A stretch of 52,687 nt of DNA from Bacteroidota bacterium (GTDB taxonomy: Bacteria > Bacteroidota > Bacteroidia > Flavobacteriales > Flavobacteriaceae): NCBI GenBank assembly GCA_024280635.1, contig JAJRPS010000054.1, positions 1 through 52,687 on the forward strand, given 5' to 3'. How positions within the stretch are numbered: the stretch's first letter is position 1; every line of letters starts with the position of its first letter. Position numbers and translations under genes: made by a program. The notes below the pieces were generated by a model. That model did not search any database, had not been told where the DNA came from, and saw only the letters and a list, made by a program, of their open reading frames with translations. Positions 1 to 8,234 of this stretch are shown one piece after another.

Positions 1-634
1 GTTTTTACCATAAAAGAAAATATAAAACAAAAACGACAATACCGGAATCATTACAAACAACATTATAGGTAACTTTTCTCTTAATAAATCTACAAAAGAT
101 CGAATCTCATAAGCATTAGAAAATATTTTCTTAATCTTTTTTTCAAAAGGAATTTCAAATTCCGTTGCTACTTCAACATCTGGTTTTACTTTAGTAATTG
201 AATCGTTTGCTTTTTCATGTAGCTCACTTTCTTTTTCTTCTTTTATACTTTCTTTCATTGCTGCTGCTATTTTAGTATAAACATTTTTTTCTGTTTTATT
301 TTCATATAATATAGAAGATGAATTCATAATATTAAACAACATAAAAAAAACAAAACTAATAAATAAATACAATCGTAGGTGGCACATAAGAAGCTATTTT
401 ACCTACCAAATAGGTTTTTGTTAAATATGCAAGCTGTAGTAAAAGAACTTTTAAGGTTTTGAATAATTTAGCCTCAAAAGTAAAATAAGTAGCAAAAAAA
501 TCTTGAAATAATATTTTTATAGAAGCACGCTTAATGTGATTTTCTTGCCCACATTGGTGACAAAAATTCATTTCAGGTTTTAATTGCTCATTGCAATTAG
601 AGCAGACTACTCTTTTCCTTCTTTTTTTACCCAT
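1..634 (-). pseudogene. DUF3667 membrane protein, frameshifted, runs off left edge
   Basis: The N-terminal frame starts at 634 and encodes a zinc-ribbon-like head with two CxxC pairs (CSNC and CHQC, residues 11-29), then the conserved helix-rich segment ending in SYVPP. It hits a stop at 356. The neighbouring minus frame, entered near 373-379, continues the family pattern at once with RLYLFISFVFF, a hydrophobic segment. It stays open to base 1 through a charged linker (Lys/Glu-rich, about 130-310) into another hydrophobic stretch. Joining the frames restores a normal DUF3667 order, so one base has been gained or two lost near 373-379. There is no slippery homopolymer there, so programmed frameshifting looks unlikely; mutation or a base-calling error remain. 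The gene starts 2 nt after the stop of the DUF1684 gene and is probably cotranscribed with it. Function of the family is unknown. Confidence 0.75.
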
Positions 635-636
635 TT

Positions 637-1242
637 TTAATGCTTTTTATGATATGCTTTTACTCCTGCCTCAATTTTTGTTGGCAAATAATCTTCTTTT
701 GGGACTATGGGACAAGAATACTTTCCGCTATACGCACAATACGGATTAAAGGCTTCGTTAAAATTAATATCTATTGTATTTCCTTCAGGTATTCTGCATT
801 CTATATATCGCCCACCACCATACGTAGTATCTCCATTGGTGTCATCTAAAAAAGGTAAAAACAAATAATCATCATAACCTTCTTTTTCCAACAAACCAAT
901 ATTTTGATATACATTTAGTTGGTAGGTTTTCCCTTTTAATTTAAAAGAAACCACACCATACTTTACATACTCTGGTAAACGCGCTGTAGAGGTTTTCATC
1001 TTAAACTTTTTGGCTTCTGGAGTTCGTTTCAAGCTTGCTGTAACCACATAGGCACTATCGTATTTGAAAAAGTCTAATCCGGTAAAAGTAGCTCTGTCTT
1101 TTTCTGTTAAAGGTGATTTTGTAGCGTCTTTAAAATCGGCATTCATTTTACGCTGCCACTCTGTTTCACCAGTATTCAATTGCTTTTTTGGTGCGCAATT
1201 GATTAATAAGCTTACCATGAATAATAGAAGTATTTTTTTCAT
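637..1242 (-). CDS. DUF1684 family lipoprotein
   Basis: Predicted exported lipoprotein. The ATG at 1242 gives a Lys-Lys start, a hydrophobic stretch and the lipobox LINC, so I prefer it to the ATG nine codons upstream at 1269. The family signature is in the C-terminal half: a GGGRYIEC segment, then FNEAFNPYCAYSGKYSCPI with its paired cysteines, and the terminal AGVKAY region. DUF1684 proteins are common in Bacteroidota and Actinobacteria and have no established biochemical role. A Bacteroidota promoter lies at 1299-1328. The frameshifted DUF3667 gene follows after 2 nt, which makes this the first gene of the operon. Confidence 0.85.
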   Translation of the reverse strand: MKKILLLFMVSLLINCAPKKQLNTGETEWQRKMNADFKDATKSPLTEKDRATFTGLDFFKYDSAYVVTASLKRTPEAKKFKMKTSTARLPEYVKYGVVSFKLKGKTYQLNVYQNIGLLEKEGYDDYLFLPFLDDTNGDTTYGGGRYIECRIPEGNTIDINFNEAFNPYCAYSGKYSCPIVPKEDYLPTKIEAGVKAYHKKH

Positions 1243-1298
1243 AAAAAATAATTTAACACTGTTATGCATTCCGTTTTAGATGCAATGCAGTCGAAATT

Positions 1299-1328
1299 CA
1301 AATATACAATATATCATTTGCTAAGCAA
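1299..1328 (-). promoter_or_regulatory. Bacteroidota-type promoter of DUF1684 operon
   Basis: On the minus strand there is TTG at 1328-1326, a 19-nt spacer, and TATATTTG at 1306-1299, matching the -33/-7 consensus of the Bacteroidota primary sigma factor. Transcription would start near 1292, leaving a leader of about 50 nt before the preferred ATG at 1242. Confidence 0.6.
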
Positions 1329-1451
1329 TTTTAAAAGAAAACTTCATTCGATTGCATGCTACAATAAAAAACTCAAGTAACTGCTATATATTTTTTTGTA
1401 TCTTATACAATATTAAATATAGCTGTCGTTTATATATAAAATCACTTTCTT

Positions 1452-3677
1452 TTGAAAAAAACATTTAAAATAATTATTCTTTTATTTACTGCATTTGGCA
1501 TTAGCACTCTTTTATTTATTACTGCTGTAAACCATGATGTTTTTGGTCATATTTATTCTCAAAAAGAATTGAAAGCGTTTAAAAATGAAACCGCATCTCT
1601 AGTTTTTGCTACTGATGGAAGTATTATTGGTAAATATTTCAATAAAAATAGAACCAATGCAAATTTTAAAGACCTTCCAAAACACTTAATTGACGCACTT
1701 GTTGCCACAGAAGATTCTCGTTACTTTAAACACAAAGGAGTTGATGCTAAAAGTTTATTTAGAGTACTTTTAAAAACCATAATAATGCGTAACAATCGTT
1801 CTGGAGGAGGTAGTACCATTACGCAACAATTAGCCAAAAACATGTATGGACGATCCAATTATGGACCATTAACAATGCTCATTAACAAAACAAAAGAAGC
1901 TATTCAAGCATATCGTATCGAAAATACTTTTAGTAAAAATGAAATATTAAGCTTGTACTTAAACACGGTTTCTTTTGGCGAAAACGTGTACGGTATTGAA
2001 ACAGCATCAAGACGTTATTTTAATAAATCTGTTTCTAAAATCAACATCCAAGAAGCTGCCGTTTTGATAGGTGTTTTAAAAGCCAACACCTATTACAACC
2101 CACATCTTAATAAAAATAACGCATTAAAAAGACGAAACATTGTGTTACAACAAATGCTAAAATATGAGTACCTAAGTAATGATGCATATGACTCTATTCA
2201 AAAAAAACCTTTAAAACTCTATTACAACAACATCACAAAGACAAATAAAGCAGGGTATTTTTTAGCTTTTGTAAAAGAAAAAGCAGCAAAAATAATTACT
2301 GAAATAAACATTTCTAAAAATCAACATTGGGATTTAGAAAAAGATGGTCTTCACATAGAAACCACTTTGGATATCCAATTGCAAAACTACGCATTTACTG
2401 CATTTAAAACTCACTTGAGCAGCATGCAGCAAAAATTACGTAATCAATATGAAACACCATGGCTTAAAAAGAAACTCAACAAGCATCTTAATAAAAAATT
2501 GAGTAAAGAAAAACTTTCAAATATTAAAGAAAAAACAACTCAACTTGTTTTTGATTGGAAAGGATATTATACCGATTCCATTACTAAAAAGGATAGCATA
2601 TATCTAGAAGAAACCTTACTCCATGCTGGATTGATTGCTTTAAACCCTAAAAATGGAGCTATAAAAAGTTGGATTGGCGGGATTGATTATAACACCCATC
2701 CTTATGATCAAATACAAGCAAAACGACAAATGGCATCCTCCTTTAAACCAATCCTTTACGCAACTGCACTTGAAAACGATGCTATTCCTTGTCATTATTT
2801 AAGTAACGATTCTCTTGTGGTAACCGACTTTAACAACTGGAAACCCCAAAATGCAAATCATAAATTTGGAGGTAAATATTCACTTACTGGGGCACTTATA
2901 AATTCAAAAAACGTACCTACTGTTAATTTATTTTTTAAGACAGGTTTTGCTGCCATTCAAAAGTTATGGAATGCCCTTAAATTTAGTAGTCCATTAAAAG
3001 ATACTCCCGCATTAGCTTTAGGAACTACAGATGCTTCTTTATATGAAGTAGCAAGAGCCTATGCCGCTTTTGCAAATCAAGGGGGAATTATCAATCCCTA
3101 TTGTATTACTAAAATTACAACTGCAAACGGAATTGTAATTTATGAACATCCAAAAGAAAAAACTAAAAAAATACTTTCATATAGAACCACTGCCTTACTA
3201 AATGCTATGCTTCAAAAGACCATTAATCAAGGTACCGGAAAATCAATCCGTAACAATTATCATCTTAAAATGCCACTTGCAGGAAAAACAGGTACTTCAC
3301 AAAATTATGCTGATGCATGGTTTATTGCCTACAACCCTAACCTTGTTATGGCTAGCAGAGTGGGAGCGTCTTCTCCTAAAATACATTTTTACAACAGCAA
3401 TGGAGCAGGTGCAAAATTAGCACTCCCTTTAGTAGTAAAAACGCTACAACAAATAGAAAATAACAACCTTTTAAGAAAGACGTACAGCACGAGTTTTACA
3501 CCACTTCCTGAATATTTAATAGATGAATTGGATTGTCCTGATTTCAAAGAAAAAACGAATGTAGAAGATTTTTTAGATTTATTTAGAAGTCATAAAATAA
3601 ACACTACACGTGCACAACGTAAAAAAAACAGACGTAAAAAAGGAAGCTTTTTTAAACGATTATTCGGTAAAAAATAA
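1452..3677 (+). CDS. Class A penicillin-binding protein (PBP1A type)
   Basis: Bifunctional peptidoglycan glycosyltransferase/transpeptidase anchored by one N-terminal membrane helix (about residues 6-25). The GT51 domain contains the catalytic Glu87 in ATEDSRYF and the GGSTITQQLAKN motif (119-130). A lysine-rich linker of about 60 residues (320-380) precedes the transpeptidase. The transpeptidase has the SxxK box at Ser429-Lys432, SKN at 485-487 and KTGT at 612-615, all intact. The C-terminus is a strongly basic tail (RKKNRRKKG), probably cytoplasm-independent and cell-wall facing. The start is TTG at 1452; no ATG lies before the membrane helix, and the Met-Lys-Lys start fits. It converges with the YifB gene, with 5 nt between stops. 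It makes and crosslinks glycan strands during growth. Confidence 0.92.
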   Translation: MKKTFKIIILLFTAFGISTLLFITAVNHDVFGHIYSQKELKAFKNETASLVFATDGSIIGKYFNKNRTNANFKDLPKHLIDALVATEDSRYFKHKGVDAKSLFRVLLKTIIMRNNRSGGGSTITQQLAKNMYGRSNYGPLTMLINKTKEAIQAYRIENTFSKNEILSLYLNTVSFGENVYGIETASRRYFNKSVSKINIQEAAVLIGVLKANTYYNPHLNKNNALKRRNIVLQQMLKYEYLSNDAYDSIQKKPLKLYYNNITKTNKAGYFLAFVKEKAAKIITEINISKNQHWDLEKDGLHIETTLDIQLQNYAFTAFKTHLSSMQQKLRNQYETPWLKKKLNKHLNKKLSKEKLSNIKEKTTQLVFDWKGYYTDSITKKDSIYLEETLLHAGLIALNPKNGAIKSWIGGIDYNTHPYDQIQAKRQMASSFKPILYATALENDAIPCHYLSNDSLVVTDFNNWKPQNANHKFGGKYSLTGALINSKNVPTVNLFFKTGFAAIQKLWNALKFSSPLKDTPALALGTTDASLYEVARAYAAFANQGGIINPYCITKITTANGIVIYEHPKEKTKKILSYRTTALLNAMLQKTINQGTGKSIRNNYHLKMPLAGKTGTSQNYADAWFIAYNPNLVMASRVGASSPKIHFYNSNGAGAKLALPLVVKTLQQIENNNLLRKTYSTSFTPLPEYLIDELDCPDFKEKTNVEDFLDLFRSHKINTTRAQRKKNRRKKGSFFKRLFGKK

Positions 3678-3682
3678 AAAAA

Positions 3683-5218
3683 CTACCCCAACCACCCCTC
3701 TCTATCTAAACTCCTATATTGTATTGCTTCTGCAATATGAGTTGCATTAATATCATCATCCCCTTGTAAATCGGCAATGGTTCGAGAAACTTTTAAAATT
3801 CGATCATACGCTCTTGCTGATAAATTTAACCGTTCCATCGCATTTTTTAGCATTGCTTTTGATGCTGCATCCAACACGCAAAACTGCCGAATATGCTTCA
3901 CATTCATTTGTGCGTTATAATGTACTTTTTTTATTTTCTTAAACCGTTTTGTTTGTACATTCCTTGCTGCAATTACACGCGCTCGTATTACCGATGATGA
4001 TTCTGCTTTACGCTCATCCGTTAATTTTTCAAAAGGAACAGGCGTTACTTCTATATGAATATCAATACGATCTAACAATGGACCTGATATTTTCCCCAAA
4101 TACCGTTGCATTTCGATTGGAGAAACCATTGTAGGACTGTTGGCATCATTAAAATACCCACTCGGACTCGGATTCATACTAGCCACCAACATAAAACTAC
4201 TGGGGTATGTTACTGTAAACTTCGCACGAGAAATTGTAACCTCTCTATCTTCTAAAGGTTGTCTCATTACCTCTAAAGCACTACGCTTAAATTCTGGTAA
4301 TTCATCTAAAAACAACACTCCATTATGTGACAACGAAATTTCTCCAGGTTGCGGATAACTTCCGCCACCAACAAGTGCAACATCAGAAATTGTATGATGC
4401 GGACTCCTAAAAGGTCGTTGTGTCATCAATCCAACATCCTTAACATTACCCACAACACTATGTATTTTAGTGGTTTCCAACGCTTCATGTAAAGTCATTG
4501 GAGGTAAAATGGAAGGTAGTCGTTTAGCCAACATTGTTTTTCCTGCTCCGGGAGGACCAATTAAAATAACATTATGACCACCCGCAGCAGCAATTTCCAT
4601 ACATCGCTTAATAGACTCTTGCCCCTTTACATCACTAAAATCAAATTCAGGAAATTCCACATCTTTATAAAACTCCTCACGTGTATTTATAACAGTTTGT
4701 TCCATTGGAGTTCCTTTATCAAAAAACTCAATAACCTCTAGTATGTTTTCAATACCATAAACCTCCAAATCATCAACAACAGCAGCTTCTTTTGCATTTT
4801 GTTTGGGCAAAATAAAGCCTTTAAAACCTTCCTTTCTAGCATTAATAGCTATAGGTAATGCTCCTCGTATGGGTTGTAAACTTCCATCCAAAGACAATTC
4901 ACCCATAATTAAATATTTATCAATGTCTTCCGATTTTATTTGCCCCGACGCCGCTAAAATTCCCATAGCAATTGGCAAGTCATAAGAACTACCTTCTTTA
5001 CGCAAATCTGCAGGAGCCATATTAATAGTAATGCGCTTACCCGGAATTTTATACTTATTGTTTTGAAGTGCTGCTGCAATACGATAGTTACTCTCTTTAA
5101 TAGCATTATCTGGCAAGCCCACCAAGTGATAACCCACACCTTTCACTATATTTACCTCAATGGTAATAGTAGTTGCTTCAACTCCAAAAAAGGCACTTCC
5201 ATAAACTTTTATTAACAT
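3683..5218 (-). CDS. yifB: YifB/ComM family Mg-chelatase-like AAA+ ATPase
   Basis: A 511-residue protein with the full YifB architecture. An N-terminal Lon-protease-like ChlI domain (about 1-170) includes PADLRKEGSSYDLPIA. The AAA+ core has Walker A GPPGAGKT at 221-228 and Walker B VLFLDE at 301-306. A C-terminal Mg-chelatase helical domain ends in the SLDREGWLG tail. Proteobacterial ComM is a hexameric branch-migration helicase that widens heteroduplexes during natural transformation, but the family is also present in bacteria not known to be competent, so the role here is inferred. The gene stands alone, convergent with the PBP gene and divergent from the GNAT gene. Start is ATG at 5218. 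Confidence 0.93.
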   Translation of the reverse strand: MLIKVYGSAFFGVEATTITIEVNIVKGVGYHLVGLPDNAIKESNYRIAAALQNNKYKIPGKRITINMAPADLRKEGSSYDLPIAMGILAASGQIKSEDIDKYLIMGELSLDGSLQPIRGALPIAINARKEGFKGFILPKQNAKEAAVVDDLEVYGIENILEVIEFFDKGTPMEQTVINTREEFYKDVEFPEFDFSDVKGQESIKRCMEIAAAGGHNVILIGPPGAGKTMLAKRLPSILPPMTLHEALETTKIHSVVGNVKDVGLMTQRPFRSPHHTISDVALVGGGSYPQPGEISLSHNGVLFLDELPEFKRSALEVMRQPLEDREVTISRAKFTVTYPSSFMLVASMNPSPSGYFNDANSPTMVSPIEMQRYLGKISGPLLDRIDIHIEVTPVPFEKLTDERKAESSSVIRARVIAARNVQTKRFKKIKKVHYNAQMNVKHIRQFCVLDAASKAMLKNAMERLNLSARAYDRILKVSRTIADLQGDDDINATHIAEAIQYRSLDREGWLG

Positions 5219-5374
5219 ATTGCATACATTTAAAATTAATAGGGGCTTCTACTAAAGTAATCATTTTAAATGAAATTTAAACTTTTAACACAGCTTATTC
5301 TGTTTTAACACCTAAATTACAATCCTAATTTGAGCTTTATTGATTACTTTTGATGCGTAAATTTAGTTAAAAAA

Positions 5375-6346
5375 ATGAAACCCTATATTATAGCCCCTTC
5401 AGAAAGAATTCTAGAAACCGAACGTTTTTATTTGCGTAGATTTATTTTAGACGATGCTCCTTTTTTATATCATTTAAATAAAAATGAAAATGTAATGCGC
5501 TATACCGGTGATGTGCCGTTTAAAAACATTAAAACTACAGAAGAATTTATAAAAAATTATACCCATTATGATGATTATAATATGGGGCGATGGGCAATTT
5601 GCGATAAAAAACAAGGAGAATTTATGGGTTGGTGCGGTTTAAAATATCATTCGGAAAAAGATTTTGTTGATTTGAGTTGTCGTATTGTAGAAAAACATTG
5701 GAATAAAAATATTGCTACAGAAGTTTCTAAAACGGTCTTGTTATACGGATTCAATTCTATACACATTCAAGATATTTATGCTTATGTTGATGTTAGAAAT
5801 AAAACAGCTATAAAAGTTGCTAAAAAATCGGGGTTATTTTTTTTAAAAGAAGTAGTACAGGAAGGAAACCCTACTTTTATCTTTCATATTAAAAATGATG
5901 CCATCACCGTAAAAGAAATTCCTACCACAGCTACTTATGCTATTAGACAACAAGTTTTACGCCCTACAAAACCAATAACCGCATGCCAATTTGAAGCTGA
6001 TGATGAACAAAATACTTTCCATTTAGGCCTATATTATTACGGCTCCCTTGCAGGTATAGCTACTTACATAAAAAAGGATAATGTACTTTTTAACACTTCC
6101 AATCAGTACCAACTAAGAGGTATGGCTATGGATGTACGCTTTCAAGGCAAAAAACTAGGTAATGTTATTTTAAAAAAAGGAATGCAACTTTTAAAAGAAA
6201 AAAAATGTGAATTACTATGGTGTAACGCTCGCAAAAAAGCAATTGATTTTTACACTCGTTTTGGTTTTCAAAGTATAGGTGATGAATTTGAAACTCCTGA
6301 AATTGGCACTCACATTTGTATGTTCAAAAATACAACACCAAAATAA
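5375..6346 (+). CDS. Tandem GNAT acetyltransferase (two fused GNAT domains)
   Basis: 323 residues holding two GNAT units. The first (about 10-170) resembles the RimJ/RimL type, with LETERFYLRRF at the start, MGWCGLKYH in the central sheet, and VRNKTAIKVAKKSG in the late acetyl-CoA part. The second (about 190-320) is an ordinary GNAT with the RGMAMDVRFQGKKLGN acetyl-CoA pyrophosphate loop and the AIDFYTRFGF ending. Both appear to keep their fold signatures. Substrates cannot be predicted: the first half suggests protein N-terminal or antibiotic-type acetylation, and the second half resembles the YjcF/ElaA kind. A TACTTTTG box at 5345-5352 lies 22 nt before the ATG. No frameshift separates the halves. 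Confidence 0.82.
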   Translation: MKPYIIAPSERILETERFYLRRFILDDAPFLYHLNKNENVMRYTGDVPFKNIKTTEEFIKNYTHYDDYNMGRWAICDKKQGEFMGWCGLKYHSEKDFVDLSCRIVEKHWNKNIATEVSKTVLLYGFNSIHIQDIYAYVDVRNKTAIKVAKKSGLFFLKEVVQEGNPTFIFHIKNDAITVKEIPTTATYAIRQQVLRPTKPITACQFEADDEQNTFHLGLYYYGSLAGIATYIKKDNVLFNTSNQYQLRGMAMDVRFQGKKLGNVILKKGMQLLKEKKCELLWCNARKKAIDFYTRFGFQSIGDEFETPEIGTHICMFKNTTPK

Positions 6347-6399
6347 AAATTATTTTGTAACTTGTCAATACTAATAACAACATTAAAGATTAAAAAAAA

Positions 6400-7170
6400 A
6401 TGAGAGCAAGAGGAAGTGGACTAAAAATAAGATTACTAATTGGAGCAGCAATTATTGCTTTTGCATTTCTTAAAAAATGTAGTCAACAAGAAGTAAATCC
6501 ATATACAGGACGTAAACAAACCATAACCATCTCACCTACCCAAGAAATTAAAATTGGATTGGATAGTCGCAACCAAATAGCACAACAACATGGAGGCTTA
6601 TATCCTGACGAACGCTTGCAGGCGTATGTTGATATGGTAGGTGATAAATTAGTGAATTCTAGTTTAGCGCGTGAAACTCCTTACAAATATGAATTTCATT
6701 TGTTAGCAGATGAGCGTGCCATAAATGCTTTTGCTCTACCCGGAGGGCAAGTTTTTATTACTTATGCTTTACTTTCAAAACTAAAGAGTGAAGATCAATT
6801 GGCAGGAGTTTTAGGTCATGAAATTGGTCATGTTTTAGGAAAGCATTCCGCTGAGCGTATTGGCGAAACTGAATTTTGGAAAACCATATCATCAGGAGCA
6901 TCTGTAGGTGCTGACATGGGTGGATTAGTTGGAGGTATTGGTCAAACAACCCTCTTAAAAAACGGTAGAGATGACGAGTTAGAAAGCGATGATTTAGGTG
7001 TGAAATTCATGATTGATGCTGGGTACAACCCTACAGAAATGATTGAAGTTATGAAAATACTAAAAGCATCTGCGGGAGCTAATAGAGCTCCTGAATTTCA
7101 AAGCACACACCCCGATCCAGATAACAGAATTGCACACATCAAAGAATCCATTCGAAAACACAAACGCTAA
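6400..7170 (+). CDS. M48 family zinc metallopeptidase
   Basis: Membrane-tethered or periplasmic M48 peptidase of 256 residues. An N-terminal hydrophobic helix (about 10-25) is followed by a Cys at 27, but the context is a poor lipobox. The catalytic motif is HEIGH at 140-144, within LAGVLGHEIGHVLGKHSAERI. The downstream DDELESDDLG segment (191-200) supplies the third zinc ligand, and NAFALPGGQVFIT (109-121) is the typical M48 upstream strand. Proteins of this type (YggG/LoiP-like) act in envelope quality control; the substrate here is unknown. The gene is monocistronic and ends at a strong terminator at 7191-7220. Confidence 0.88.
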   Translation: MRARGSGLKIRLLIGAAIIAFAFLKKCSQQEVNPYTGRKQTITISPTQEIKIGLDSRNQIAQQHGGLYPDERLQAYVDMVGDKLVNSSLARETPYKYEFHLLADERAINAFALPGGQVFITYALLSKLKSEDQLAGVLGHEIGHVLGKHSAERIGETEFWKTISSGASVGADMGGLVGGIGQTTLLKNGRDDELESDDLGVKFMIDAGYNPTEMIEVMKILKASAGANRAPEFQSTHPDPDNRIAHIKESIRKHKR

Positions 7171-7190
7171 TACTTATCTTTAGTAATAGA

Positions 7191-7220
7191 AAAAACCTGC
7201 AAAATTGCAGGTTTTTTTTT
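7191..7220 (+). terminator. Rho-independent terminator of M48 gene
   Basis: Hairpin AACCTGC / GCAGGTT with an AAAATT loop, followed by a run of T, 21 nt after the M48 stop codon. Confidence 0.85.
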
Positions 7221-7245
7221 GATTGTATATTATTGGAGCAAAAAT

Positions 7246-7962
7246 TTAAATTAATTTAGATTTTAATTGATAGTTTTTATTTGGGTGGTAAATAAACAAA
7301 CATGACTTTCCTTTTATTTTTGATATCACTGCAGCACTTATTGCTGTTGGCAAAGAAGGACAACCTAAAGATCTACCCAAACGACCATGCTTTTTAATAA
7401 AATCTGGATTGGCATATTTTGCTCCATGCATCACCACGTATCTATTTCTTGCATTGTCATTAATACCACGTTCCTGTCCATCTAAAAACAAAGACAATCC
7501 ATTTTTACCATAATACGTTTCATTTGGAATATAAAACCCTAATGAACTTTTATATGAATTACTTGTATTTGAAAATTGTGTTGCAAATTTACCTCCTGTA
7601 TTTCTACCATGAGCCACAACTGTATGAAACAATACTTTATGCGTAGTCATATCTAATACCCACATTCTTTTTTGAGTAGATGATAAACTAAAATCAATAA
7701 TTGTTAATGTTTTATTTTTAATGTTACCTTGCGCTAGCAACTTATAATATCCTTTAACGGCAAAAGAAAAGCTTATCAATTGGGGTATTGAAGCATTTTT
7801 TACCGCAAAGGATTCATATAAGTTTACAATAACAGCATCTTCTTCTAAACTTTCAACTTTAAAATTTGGGGCAATTCCAATGTCAGATGCTGCTATTATA
7901 GGGGTAACCGTAAATAATGTAATGCACAAAACAAAAAGTGTAATCTTATTTAAGTAATTCAT
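7246..7962 (-). CDS. Murein L,D-transpeptidase catalytic domain protein (YkuD_2 type)
   Basis: Exported 238-residue protein with an N-terminal signal peptide (about 1-25). The catalytic core carries YVVMHGAKYANPDF, with His179-Gly180, and HGRLGRSLGCPSL with the probable nucleophile Cys201. This His/Cys arrangement is diagnostic of L,D-transpeptidases of the YkuD_2 branch, common in Bacteroidota. The enzyme would form 3-3 crosslinks in peptidoglycan or attach proteins to it in the periplasm. The gene stands alone with a near-perfect promoter at 7996-8026. Confidence 0.87.
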   Translation of the reverse strand: MNYLNKITLFVLCITLFTVTPIIAASDIGIAPNFKVESLEEDAVIVNLYESFAVKNASIPQLISFSFAVKGYYKLLAQGNIKNKTLTIIDFSLSSTQKRMWVLDMTTHKVLFHTVVAHGRNTGGKFATQFSNTSNSYKSSLGFYIPNETYYGKNGLSLFLDGQERGINDNARNRYVVMHGAKYANPDFIKKHGRLGRSLGCPSLPTAISAAVISKIKGKSCLFIYHPNKNYQLKSKLI

Positions 7963-7995
7963 ATTTAGGGCTATGTGTTTTAATTATCAACACTG

Positions 7996-8026
7996 CAAAT
8001 ATATCAAATTACCAATATCATCCAAA
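7996..8026 (-). promoter_or_regulatory. Bacteroidota-type promoter of L,D-transpeptidase gene
   Basis: Minus-strand TTTG at 8026-8023, a 19-nt spacer and TATATTTG at 8003-7996. This is one of the cleanest -33/-7 matches in the window, and it sits 34 nt upstream of the ATG at 7962. Confidence 0.7.
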
Positions 8027-8166
8027 CTTTTCTACGAAAAAAAATGCATCTCACCGAAAAAACATATCACTTTATCGACAAAACACCTTATTTATTGCTT
8101 ATTTGTTATTTTTAATAAAATGAGGGAAAATGAAGATAATTCCCAAAATAAAAAAGCAATTAGTTG

Positions 8167-8174
8167 TATCTTTG
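8167..8174 (+). promoter_or_regulatory. -7 box (TATCTTTG) for gpmI
   Basis: TATCTTTG matches TAnnTTTG. No convincing -33 TTG is visible at the usual distance. It would give a leader of about 55-60 nt for gpmI. The remainder of 7963-8234 holds no recognisable gene. Confidence 0.45.
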
Positions 8175-8234
8175 CACATACATTGATTCACTTATTTATC
8201 TCACCAATATTGTGTATCTTTTAAATAAAACCAG

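Noticed and set aside
7973-8224. Open plus-strand frame of 83 codons before gpmI
   Set aside because: It overlaps the promoter of the L,D-transpeptidase and the gpmI leader, has no recognisable domain, and its composition is like the surrounding spacer.
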